From the NCBI GenBank assembly GCA_965366625.1, contig CBDUGP010000019.1, positions 1 through 64,000 on the forward strand: a stretch of 64,000 bases of DNA. The letters run 5' to 3'. This document shows, in pieces, positions 15,244 to 23,148 of the stretch (position 1 is its first letter; every line of letters begins with the position of its first letter). The DNA comes from JAUIJL01 sp965366625. GTDB lineage: Bacteria; Acidobacteriota; Thermoanaerobaculia; Multivoradales; J023. Made by a program: the position numbers and the translations under genes. The notes under the pieces were generated by a model. It made no database searches and was not told where the DNA came from. It worked only from the letters and a program-made list of their open reading frames with translations.

Positions 15244-17070
15244 ATGTGTGGCATCGTGGGTTATGTGGGACACCGAGACGTGGTCCCTTTTTTGATCGAC
15301 GGTTTACAACGCCTCGAATATCGAGGTTACGACTCCGCCGGAATCGTGGTCGTCGGCGATCAGTTGGAAACGGTCAAAGCTGAAGGCAAGCTGGGCAATC
15401 TCAAAGAAAAGCTCAACGGGCACAGGGCTGCAGGTAGCTTCGGACTCGGTCATACCCGTTGGGCCACCCACGGGCCGCCGTTGGAGCGCAATGCCCATCC
15501 GATGATCGATTCCACCGGCAAAGTCGCGTTGATCCACAACGGGATTATCGAGAATTTCCTGCCGCTGAAGCAGAAGCTGATCGAAAAAGGCTTCACCTTC
15601 TCTTCCGATACCGACACCGAGGTGGTCGCCAACCTCATCGCCGACCACCTGGGCACCGGCGAGGATCTGATCGCCGCGCTTCAGGCGACCTGTGCCGAAC
15701 TCGACGGCATGTACGCTTTCGCCGCGGTCAGCACCGCGTCGGGGCAGCGAGAAATCGCCATGGGGCGCCAAGGGCCACCCTTGCTGATCGGGGTCGGCGA
15801 GAACGAGATGTTCTTGGCTTCGGATCCCGCGGCGCTACTCTCCTACACCCAAGACGTCATTTTTCTGGAGAACGGGGACACCGCGCTCTTGAGGACCGGC
15901 GGCTATCGCATTTGGGACGGGGACGGCAACGAGGTCGAGCGCAAGGTCCAGCGGTTGCAATGGGATCCGGTGCAGATCGAAAAGGGTGGTTACAAACATT
16001 TCATGCTCAAGGAGATCCACGAGCAACCCCAGGCTCTTCAAGACACCCTGGCGGGTCGGGTGGACTTCGAAGCCGGCAAGGTGATTCTCGACGCCATCGA
16101 TCTCGACCAGAACACCCTGCGCAAGATTGAGCGAATCCACCTCTTGGCTTGCGGCACGTCGTGGCATTCCGCCCTGGTCGGCAAATTCATGATTGAGGCC
16201 TTGGCGCGCATTCCGGTGGCGGTGGACTACGGATCGGAATACCGCTATCGAGACCCGATCGTCGACGATCGAGTGCTGGCGGTGGGCATTTCTCAAAGCG
16301 GTGAGACCGCCGATACTTTGGCCGCCATGGAAGCAGCGCGGGAGCGCGGTGGACATTTGCTCGCCATTTGCAATGTGGTGGGCAGCCAGGCCACCCGAAT
16401 CAGCGATGGGGTCATTTACACCCACGCGGGTCCCGAGATCGGGGTGGCGTCCACCAAGGCCTTCACCACTCAGCTCGAGGCGCTCTACCTGTTGACGCTC
16501 TACCTCTGCCAGGTGCGCGGCTTGGAGGTCGATCGGTCTCGGTTGACGGAACTCGCCCACCTGCCCCAGGCGGTGGCAGAGGCCTTGGAGACCGAAGCGC
16601 ATGTGAAGGCGATCGCCAACCGATATCACCGGGCTCACGACTTCCTCTATCTCGGCCGCAGCATCAACTATCCGATCGCCCTAGAGGGAGCTCTCAAGCT
16701 CAAGGAAATTTCCTACATCCACGCGGAAGGTTATCCCGCAGGCGAGATGAAACACGGCCCGATCGCTTTGATCGACGAAGACTTGCCCACGGTAGCCATC
16801 GCCACCGGCGACAAGGTGGCCGACAAGGTGCAAAGCAATATGCAGCAGGTCAAAGCGCGGGACGGTAGGGTGATCGCCGTGACCGATCGGGACCCGGAAG
16901 AGATGTCGGAATTTGCCGACGAGGTCATCCGCGTGCCTCGGCTGTCCGCTATCTTGCAGCCGGTGGTCAACGTCATTCCGTTGCAGCTCTTGGCCTATTA
17001 CATCGGTGTGCGCCTCGGCTGTGACGTAGACCAACCTCGAAATCTGGCCAAGAGCGTAACTGTGGAGTGA
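15244..17070 (+). CDS. glmS: Glutamine-fructose-6-phosphate aminotransferase GlmS
   Basis: Makes glucosamine-6-phosphate from fructose-6-phosphate and glutamine, the first step of hexosamine synthesis. After Met it begins CGIVGYVG, with the Ntn-type catalytic Cys1. The glutaminase domain covers about 1-220 (LGHTRWATHG, NGIIENFL). Two SIS domains follow, with ACGTSWHSA, ISQSGETADTL, STKAFTTQ and the C-terminal end PRNLAKSVTVE. Length is 608 aa, as in E. coli (609). CAGGGAGAAG precedes the start. Only 15 bases separate it from glmU, leaving no room for a glmS ribozyme, so control by that RNA is excluded here. Confidence 0.98.
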   Translation: MCGIVGYVGHRDVVPFLIDGLQRLEYRGYDSAGIVVVGDQLETVKAEGKLGNLKEKLNGHRAAGSFGLGHTRWATHGPPLERNAHPMIDSTGKVALIHNGIIENFLPLKQKLIEKGFTFSSDTDTEVVANLIADHLGTGEDLIAALQATCAELDGMYAFAAVSTASGQREIAMGRQGPPLLIGVGENEMFLASDPAALLSYTQDVIFLENGDTALLRTGGYRIWDGDGNEVERKVQRLQWDPVQIEKGGYKHFMLKEIHEQPQALQDTLAGRVDFEAGKVILDAIDLDQNTLRKIERIHLLACGTSWHSALVGKFMIEALARIPVAVDYGSEYRYRDPIVDDRVLAVGISQSGETADTLAAMEAARERGGHLLAICNVVGSQATRISDGVIYTHAGPEIGVASTKAFTTQLEALYLLTLYLCQVRGLEVDRSRLTELAHLPQAVAEALETEAHVKAIANRYHRAHDFLYLGRSINYPIALEGALKLKEISYIHAEGYPAGEMKHGPIALIDEDLPTVAIATGDKVADKVQSNMQQVKARDGRVIAVTDRDPEEMSEFADEVIRVPRLSAILQPVVNVIPLQLLAYYIGVRLGCDVDQPRNLAKSVTVE

Positions 17071-17072
17071 GC

Positions 17073-19445
17073 ATGCCTTCGGTGATTGACTTCCCCGCCA
17101 CCCTAAATCCAGATCAGCTCGAAGCGGTTACCCACCAGGGGCGAGGTCCCCAGTTGGTGTTGGCTGGGGCGGGCTCGGGCAAGACACGGGTCATCACCTA
17201 CCGGGTGGCGTGGTTGGTGCAGGAGCAAGGGGTCGATCCCGAGCACATTGCGGCGGTGACGTTTACCAACAAGGCGGCGGCGGAGATGCGTTCGCGCATC
17301 GAGGACCTGGTCGGCATTTTTCCGTTGCGCGCCTTCGTCGGCACCTTTCACCGCTTCGGCCTACGGCTGTTGAGAATCTACGGTGCCAAGGTCGGCTTGC
17401 CGCGAGATTTCGCCATTCTCGACACCTCCGACCAGCTGACCTTGGTCAAGCGGGCGATGAAATCTTCGGGCGTTCCCGAGGATTCGTTTCGTCCCCAGGC
17501 GGTTTTGGGGGCGATCAGCGGAGCCAAGAACCAACTGCTCAGCCCGTCGAAATACGATCGAGAGGCGGACGACTTTTTCAGCAAGCGAGTCGCCCCGGTT
17601 TACCAGCATTATCAGGCTGCCCTGCGCGAAGCCGGCGCGGTGGACTTCGACGACATGATCCGCCTGTCGGTGGAGCTGTTGCGTACCCAGGAAGGTATCC
17701 GCCGGCGGCTGCACAACAAATATCGATATCTCATGGTGGATGAGTTTCAAGACACCAATCATGCCCAAATGTCGTTGATCGAGGAGCTGTGCGGGCCCCA
17801 TGCCCAGCTTACGGCGGTGGGTGACGAAGATCAGGGCATCTACCGGTGGCGCGGCGCCGAGCTGGGAAATATTTTGGGCTTCGAGCGCACCTTCGACGGT
17901 GCGGTGGTGCGCAAGTTGGAGCAGAATTATCGCTCCACCCAGCGAATTCTCGACGCTTCGGGCGCGGTGGTCGCCAATAACGAGATGCGTCGGGGAAAGA
18001 CCCTGTGGACCGAATCCGGCGACGGTGAAAAGCTGCTGCTCTACCGGTCGCGGGATGAGCAAGACGAATCCCGATGGGTTGCCAACACCCTCAAAGGGCT
18101 CGAAAGTGAACTCGGTTTCGGCGAAATGGCGGTTTTGGTGCGCACCAACGCCCAAACCCGCGCGCTCGAAGATGCGTTTCTGCGCCGATCGATTCCCTAC
18201 ACCTTGGTCGCCGGTGTGCGTTTCTACGAGCGAGCCGAGGTTAAAGACTTAGTGGCCTATTTGCGATTGATGCGCAATCCCGACGATCAACTTTCGTTTG
18301 AGAGGGTGCTCAACCGCCCTACCCGGGGCATCGGCAAGACCACCCAAAACAAGCTCCGGGATTTGGCCCAGCGGCAGTCGATCAGCCTGTGGCAGGCGTT
18401 ACAGAACGATGTGTTCATCGGCGAGGCGTTTCCCGCCCGCAGCGCCAATGCCCTGCGGCGATTCCGTGAGTTGATCACCAACCTCCGACAGCTGGCGGAA
18501 GACCTTCCCCTACCTTCCATGCTGCGCCAGATCCTCGACTCTACGGCTTATTTGGACCAATACGACACCCAGCGCAATGAAGACGATCAGATGCGTGTGG
18601 AGAACATCCAAGAGTTGTTGTCGTCGGCCCAGGAATTCACTGAAAAGAACGCTTACGCGTCGGACGTTGAAGACGTGCTCTCGGCTTTTCTCGACCATGT
18701 GGCCCTGACCAGCGATACCGACGGCCTGGGTGCAGGCGGTGTCTCGATCATGACCCTACACGCCGCCAAAGGTTTGGAATACGGTGCCGTGGTGCTCACG
18801 GGTTTGGAAGAAGGCCTTTTGCCTCACTTCAATTCCCAATCCAATCCGGACGATCTGGAAGAAGAGCGGCGGCTACTTTACGTCGGCATGACCCGCGCCA
18901 AGAAACGCCTCTTCCTTTCCACATGTAAGCGAAGGCGGGTGGCGGGGACCTACCAGGACCAAAACGAATCCCGTTTCCTAGCCGAGATACCCGCAGATCA
19001 GATGGTGGTCGAGCAAAGCCCGGAGCTGTTCGCGTCGGCGCCGGCCTATGGCCGAGGAGGGGGTTACGGCTCGCGGTCTGGATACGGCGGGGGTGGATCT
19101 AGCTACGGCGGTGGATCTAGCTACGGATCGAGCACTTCGTCGAAGGGCTCAACCTCGGCCAAAGATGTCTTGTCGTTCTTCGGCAAAGAAAGCGCGGCCA
19201 AGGGCCTGGCGCCCGAAGAAGTTTCGAGCGCCGGCCCTCCAAAGAATCTCCAACTGCCCTTCATGCCCGAAACCCCAAAGGGTGGGCCTTTGCGTCGAGG
19301 CGCGCGGGTCCGGCACGCCAAGTTGGGAATCGGCAAAGTGTTGCAAATCGAAGGCAACGGTGACTCCGCCAAGCTGATCGTGTATTTCGATAGCGTCGGC
19401 CGCCGCAAGCTGATCGCAAAATACGCCAATCTAGACGTTCTGTAG
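17073..19445 (+). CDS. pcrA: UvrD/PcrA-type superfamily 1 DNA helicase
   Basis: ATP-driven 3'-5' helicase of DNA repair and replication. In order are seen the Q motif LNPDQLEAV, Walker A AGAGSGKTRVI, Walker B DEFQDTN, motif III GDEDQGIYRWRGA, motif IV LEQNYRS, motif V TLHAAKGLEY with GLEEGLLPH, and motif VI VGMTRAKKRL. A Gly/Ser/Tyr-rich linker (about 670-700) joins the motor to a C-terminal Tudor-like module (about 745-790, ARVRHAKLGIGKVL). In PcrA/UvrD that module contacts RNA polymerase. ATG 17073 follows GGAG with 5-base spacing; a GTG at 17067 overlapping the glmS stop is possible. Length is 790 aa. It is last in the yvcK-glmU-glmS run. Confidence 0.96.
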   Translation: MPSVIDFPATLNPDQLEAVTHQGRGPQLVLAGAGSGKTRVITYRVAWLVQEQGVDPEHIAAVTFTNKAAAEMRSRIEDLVGIFPLRAFVGTFHRFGLRLLRIYGAKVGLPRDFAILDTSDQLTLVKRAMKSSGVPEDSFRPQAVLGAISGAKNQLLSPSKYDREADDFFSKRVAPVYQHYQAALREAGAVDFDDMIRLSVELLRTQEGIRRRLHNKYRYLMVDEFQDTNHAQMSLIEELCGPHAQLTAVGDEDQGIYRWRGAELGNILGFERTFDGAVVRKLEQNYRSTQRILDASGAVVANNEMRRGKTLWTESGDGEKLLLYRSRDEQDESRWVANTLKGLESELGFGEMAVLVRTNAQTRALEDAFLRRSIPYTLVAGVRFYERAEVKDLVAYLRLMRNPDDQLSFERVLNRPTRGIGKTTQNKLRDLAQRQSISLWQALQNDVFIGEAFPARSANALRRFRELITNLRQLAEDLPLPSMLRQILDSTAYLDQYDTQRNEDDQMRVENIQELLSSAQEFTEKNAYASDVEDVLSAFLDHVALTSDTDGLGAGGVSIMTLHAAKGLEYGAVVLTGLEEGLLPHFNSQSNPDDLEEERRLLYVGMTRAKKRLFLSTCKRRRVAGTYQDQNESRFLAEIPADQMVVEQSPELFASAPAYGRGGGYGSRSGYGGGGSSYGGGSSYGSSTSSKGSTSAKDVLSFFGKESAAKGLAPEEVSSAGPPKNLQLPFMPETPKGGPLRRGARVRHAKLGIGKVLQIEGNGDSAKLIVYFDSVGRRKLIAKYANLDVL
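19092..19127 (+). repeat. 18-bp tandem duplication in the helicase linker
   Basis: GGTGGATCTAGCTACGGC at 19092-19109 is repeated with one change at 19110-19127. It encodes GGSSYG units inside the flexible linker of the helicase. Confidence 0.8.
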
Positions 19446-19460
19446 TCTAGGGCTTGTAGC

Positions 19461-21287
19461 TTAGTCGGACGCTGGGCCACGCAATCGCGGATGCGGAAGC
19501 GTGATCGACTCCCCAATTCGGGGCAGAGAAACGGGCACAAAGACACCGTCTTGCCATCGGACCCATCTCAGGGATTTGTCCTCCAATAATCGATCAAAAC
19601 GAAAAACCGCTTCCTGCGGTCGACCGTCCGAGGTCAATGCGGTGATCTGTATTTCGACGCCTGGACGATCGAAGCGGTCTCCGAGCATGGGTAGCCGACC
19701 ATTGTCGAAGAACAGCAGGTCGAAGCCGGAAAACACCCGCATCAGATTAAATGTTCCGTCCTGGCCGGTGGGATCGAAACCCGCAGGAGGCAAGAATCCC
19801 CCATCGGGGCGAACCGCCAGGGATCGCTCGTCGAGACGTTCGATTTCGAGGCTCCAAATACTGGCCGAGAGCACCAAGAGTTCCCTGGCTGTCGGACGAC
19901 CGTGCAAGACCTGCACGATTTGCGCCCCGCTGGTGAAGACGTGGCCTGGGGAGTGGACCACCACCAGGCGTTGATCCCCAATCTCGGGGTCCGACGGCAG
20001 GCTGAAAACGGCCCTTTCGAGCAGCCGAGCCAGCAGATTGAGCTGAGGCGGAATGGCGAGCAGCATCAAAGGGGCGAGCATCAAGTGGATCGCCAACAGG
20101 AACGCTGCCATGGCTTGCATGGGTGTCCGAAACGGGGCATTCGTATTCCGTTTCGAAACGTGCTCAACAAAAAGTGCCAGCAGACCCGCGGCTCCAAACC
20201 CGGCGAAGAGCAGCTGTCGATTCATGGGGAGAATAATCGCGGCCGGTATCAGCGAGCCTGCGAGGCCTAGGGCGCAGAATTGGGCTCGTGGATCCTTGAG
20301 CAGCAGGGGAGCACAAATTCCCGCGCCGAGCAGCAGCACACCCACAGCCAGAGTCCACACCAGTCGTTGTCCATCGATCGATGTCTGCAAATAGATATCC
20401 GCGGGAATCGGCGTCCAAATTCCCAGCATCAGGATCGGAATCCGATCAAAAAGCCCGCCCAGAAAGCGCAAGGGGTCCGTCAAGGGATCCAGATAAGCAG
20501 AGGACCCTCGGGCGCCGAAGCCCTGCAGCTTGTAAACCGTCAACCAAATCAGGCCCACTGCTGCCGAAGGAAGCAGCGCCACCAACCTCCGAGTCCAAGG
20601 CCCGGTGTCGAGCACCAGGGCATAAGCTAAGAGGTAACCCCCGCAGGCCACCGCGGACTCGCCGCTCAGGACCGCCAACAGTAGAAAACACGGTGTCGCC
20701 CACGCGCCCTGGATCTTGCCCTGCCGTCGCCAACTGTCGTAGGCGATCAAGCTCAGCAAGCCAAAAGCGACGGAGAGCAGAGCATTGCGATTGGCGATCC
20801 ACATGGCCGGCCAAGCGTGGAGATCGTCAACGGCAAAGAGCAGGCCCGCAAGCCCGGCAACCCAAGTACCGGCCCCCAGGATTCGACGGAAAGCCACGGC
20901 CGCGGCAATCACCGTGAGGCCGAGCCAAAGCAGAGAATGCACGTGCATCAACCGGGGGCTGTGGGGCCAAAGGTGGTGGTCCAGCCAATGGCCGGCTCCA
21001 GAAAGCGGACGCCAGAAAGCGAGCTTCAGATCTTTCGACGACCACCAGGGCAAGAAGGCGGCCAGGGCGTTTTGTTCTTCTGACACGAATTCGAATAGCC
21101 GGCCGGGTGATGCGTGGACTTGGGGAAGCGCTTCTGGCTGGGTCAGCGCGGCCTGATGAATATAGTCGTCGAGGAAAAAGCCGATCTCGATCGCAGGGGC
21201 GCATAGGAGCATGGCCAACAGGGCCAGGTGAATCGGCAATCGGCGGTGCGTCAACCAGGCTCGGACGAGGGCGATCAATCGGCTCAA
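19461..21287 (-). CDS. Multipass membrane protein, probable GT-C glycosyltransferase
   Basis: A 608-residue protein with about ten membrane segments between residues 15 and 410, then a soluble region of about 190 residues. After the first membrane segment, FFLDDYIH gives the Asp-Asp pair typical of the catalytic loop of GT-C polyprenol-sugar-dependent transferases. FWRPLSGAGHWLDHHL and HVHSLLWLGL also suit membrane glycosyltransferases or mannosyltransferase-like proteins. The C-terminal part has no domain I recognise. The start at 21287 is TTG and could lie further downstream. It is convergent with pcrA, 15 bases apart. Donor and acceptor are unknown; an O-antigen-ligase-type role is an alternative. 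Confidence 0.7.
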   Translation of the reverse strand: MSRLIALVRAWLTHRRLPIHLALLAMLLCAPAIEIGFFLDDYIHQAALTQPEALPQVHASPGRLFEFVSEEQNALAAFLPWWSSKDLKLAFWRPLSGAGHWLDHHLWPHSPRLMHVHSLLWLGLTVIAAAVAFRRILGAGTWVAGLAGLLFAVDDLHAWPAMWIANRNALLSVAFGLLSLIAYDSWRRQGKIQGAWATPCFLLLAVLSGESAVACGGYLLAYALVLDTGPWTRRLVALLPSAAVGLIWLTVYKLQGFGARGSSAYLDPLTDPLRFLGGLFDRIPILMLGIWTPIPADIYLQTSIDGQRLVWTLAVGVLLLGAGICAPLLLKDPRAQFCALGLAGSLIPAAIILPMNRQLLFAGFGAAGLLALFVEHVSKRNTNAPFRTPMQAMAAFLLAIHLMLAPLMLLAIPPQLNLLARLLERAVFSLPSDPEIGDQRLVVVHSPGHVFTSGAQIVQVLHGRPTARELLVLSASIWSLEIERLDERSLAVRPDGGFLPPAGFDPTGQDGTFNLMRVFSGFDLLFFDNGRLPMLGDRFDRPGVEIQITALTSDGRPQEAVFRFDRLLEDKSLRWVRWQDGVFVPVSLPRIGESITLPHPRLRGPASD

Positions 21288-21564
21288 AGGATTCCAGTCT
21301 TCGGCTCGCCACGTCCGGCGCAGGTTCCGATTTGGTGGTGGGTCGGTAGCGGGTCAGATCCGAGTCGCAGAGGTTTACGGCAGGCCAGTGCCGTGCGTCC
21401 AGTTTAGCTCGCCAGTGGACCGGCGCTGCGTCCTGCGCGCTTGGATCAAAGACCGCTGTTCAAAAGAAGGCCACTGTTCATTTGACACGTCCTTCGCCCG
21501 TGGCTACGCTCAACCGTCCTTATTTTTATTTGTATGCGAAGGCCCTCGGGCCAGGAGAGTGCTA
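21288..21564. other. Leader region of the molybdoenzyme operon
   Basis: No gene is supported. The open frame leading into the 4Fe-4S gene extends back to 21388 but is low-quality coding and lacks a ribosome site, whereas CAGGAGAG stands before ATG 21565. The region between the divergent genes must hold their promoters. I found no convincing FNR-type palindrome. Confidence 0.45.
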
Positions 21565-23109
21565 ATGACCGATCCGGGATCCGCGGTCGCGGGCCAGGGT
21601 GACTCGAACCCCATCAAATGGGGCAAAGTCATCGACCACTCCAGCTGCATCGGCTGCCACGCGTGCACCACCGCTTGCAAGTCCGAGAACGAGGTGCCCA
21701 TCGGGGTCACGCGCACCTACGTTAAATCCGTCGACGTAGGCGTTTTTCCCCAAACCCGCCGGGCCTTTCAGGTCACACGATGCAATCAATGTGAGGACGC
21801 ACCATGCACGGTCGCTTGCCCGACCAGCGCCATGTATCGGCGACCGGACGGCATCGTGGACTTCGACAAAAACGCTTGCATCGGCTGTAAGGCATGCATT
21901 GCCGCCTGCCCCTACGACGCGATTTTCATCAATCCCGAAGACCACACCGCCGAGAAATGTAATTTCTGCGCCCACCGGGTCGACGTAGGCCTCGAGCCTG
22001 CCTGCGTGACGGTCTGCCCAACCCAAGCGATTCTGATCGGCGACATGAACGATCCCGAGTCGCGGGTGGCCAAGATGATCCATCGCCGGCCGGTGGCCGT
22101 CCGCCGACCGGAAAAAGATACCCGTCCCAAGCTTTTCTATCGTGGCGCCCACCAAGCGACTCTGGATCCGCTCGCGGCTCGTCGACCAGAAGGCGGGCTC
22201 TACATGTGGAGCGAGCAGCCCCAGGGCGATCATGAGGTGGGAGCCGGGCATCCGGCCAGTCCAAATTCATCGGCTGCCGCTGTGTTGTCCTACGACGTCA
22301 GCCACAAGGCTCCTTGGGATTGGCGGGTCAGCCTCTACACCCTGACCAAAGGGGTGGCATCGGGTGTTTATTTGGTCATGGCGCTCTTGGCTCTGACCGG
22401 CCAGGCCGAGGCGGACGGCATGCTCTGGAATTGGCTGACCCCGGTCGTCGCGGGTCTTTTCTTGGCGATCACCGGGGGCTTGTTGATCAGCGATCTCGAA
22501 CAACCCAAACGGTTCTACTTCATCTTCACCCGTCCACAATGGCAGAGCTGGCTGGTCAAAGGCGCGTTCGTCATCGCCGGCTATAGCGCCGTGCTGGCGA
22601 TCCACTTTTTGGCTGCGGCCGTCGGCTGGAGCCTATTCGAGCCATTGACGATCATTGGCCTGCCGTTGGCCGCCATGACCGCCGTCTACACCGCCTACTT
22701 ATTCGCCCAGGCCAAGGCCCGGGATCTGTGGCAGAACCCCTTGTTGCCGGCCCATCTGCTGGTTCAAGCGGCTCTCGCGGGCTCCGCGGCGCTGCTGCCG
22801 GTGGCCTTCTTTGTCGAGCCGACGCTGGTGCCGAGACTCGCCGAAGTGTTGGCGGTTTCCAGTCTGGTGCATTTGCTGATGATCTGGGGCGAGAGCACCC
22901 TGCCCCACGTCAGCGCCCATGCCCGGCTCGCCCATCACGAAATGACCTCGGGCCGATACGGGGTTTTCTACAAAGCCGGGATTATCTTGGGTGTGATCGC
23001 CTTGGCCGCGCCGACCCTCGGCCCCGTCGCTGCTGTGCCCGCGCTGCTCGGTTTGTTGGCCTTTGAGCACGCCTACGTACAAGCCGGACAAAGCGTTCCC
23101 CTAGCTTGA
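21565..23109 (+). CDS. Fused 4Fe-4S electron-transfer / NrfD-type membrane subunit of a molybdoenzyme
   Basis: Predicted to pass electrons between the molybdenum subunit encoded next and membrane quinone. Residues 20-200 carry four cysteine groups for [4Fe-4S] clusters, in order CIGCHACTTAC (first Cys at 28), CNQCEDAPCTVACP, CIGCKACIAACP and CNFCAHRV...CVTVCP. A linker of about 40 residues leads to a C-terminal half with about eight membrane segments of the NrfD/PsrC type. ATG 21565 follows CAGGAGAG at good spacing, giving 514 aa. No Tat or Sec signal precedes the clusters, so the iron-sulfur half is predicted to be cytoplasmic. In most complexes these two halves are separate proteins; the fusion is notable. 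Confidence 0.88.
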   Translation: MTDPGSAVAGQGDSNPIKWGKVIDHSSCIGCHACTTACKSENEVPIGVTRTYVKSVDVGVFPQTRRAFQVTRCNQCEDAPCTVACPTSAMYRRPDGIVDFDKNACIGCKACIAACPYDAIFINPEDHTAEKCNFCAHRVDVGLEPACVTVCPTQAILIGDMNDPESRVAKMIHRRPVAVRRPEKDTRPKLFYRGAHQATLDPLAARRPEGGLYMWSEQPQGDHEVGAGHPASPNSSAAAVLSYDVSHKAPWDWRVSLYTLTKGVASGVYLVMALLALTGQAEADGMLWNWLTPVVAGLFLAITGGLLISDLEQPKRFYFIFTRPQWQSWLVKGAFVIAGYSAVLAIHFLAAAVGWSLFEPLTIIGLPLAAMTAVYTAYLFAQAKARDLWQNPLLPAHLLVQAALAGSAALLPVAFFVEPTLVPRLAEVLAVSSLVHLLMIWGESTLPHVSAHARLAHHEMTSGRYGVFYKAGIILGVIALAAPTLGPVAAVPALLGLLAFEHAYVQAGQSVPLA

Positions 23110-23148
23110 GCCCCGCAGCCTTGAGCAATCGATATTCCGAGGACCAAG

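Noticed and set aside
21412..21446. Third copy of the MITE-like element
   Set aside because: Only a 13-base stretch (GCGTCCTGCGCGC) matches; the flanking blocks found in the two real copies are absent, so this is probably chance.
21388..21564. N-terminal extension of the 4Fe-4S/NrfD protein with a signal sequence
   Set aside because: The extension has no hydrophobic signal or twin-arginine pattern and no ribosome site, whereas CAGGAGAG precedes ATG 21565.
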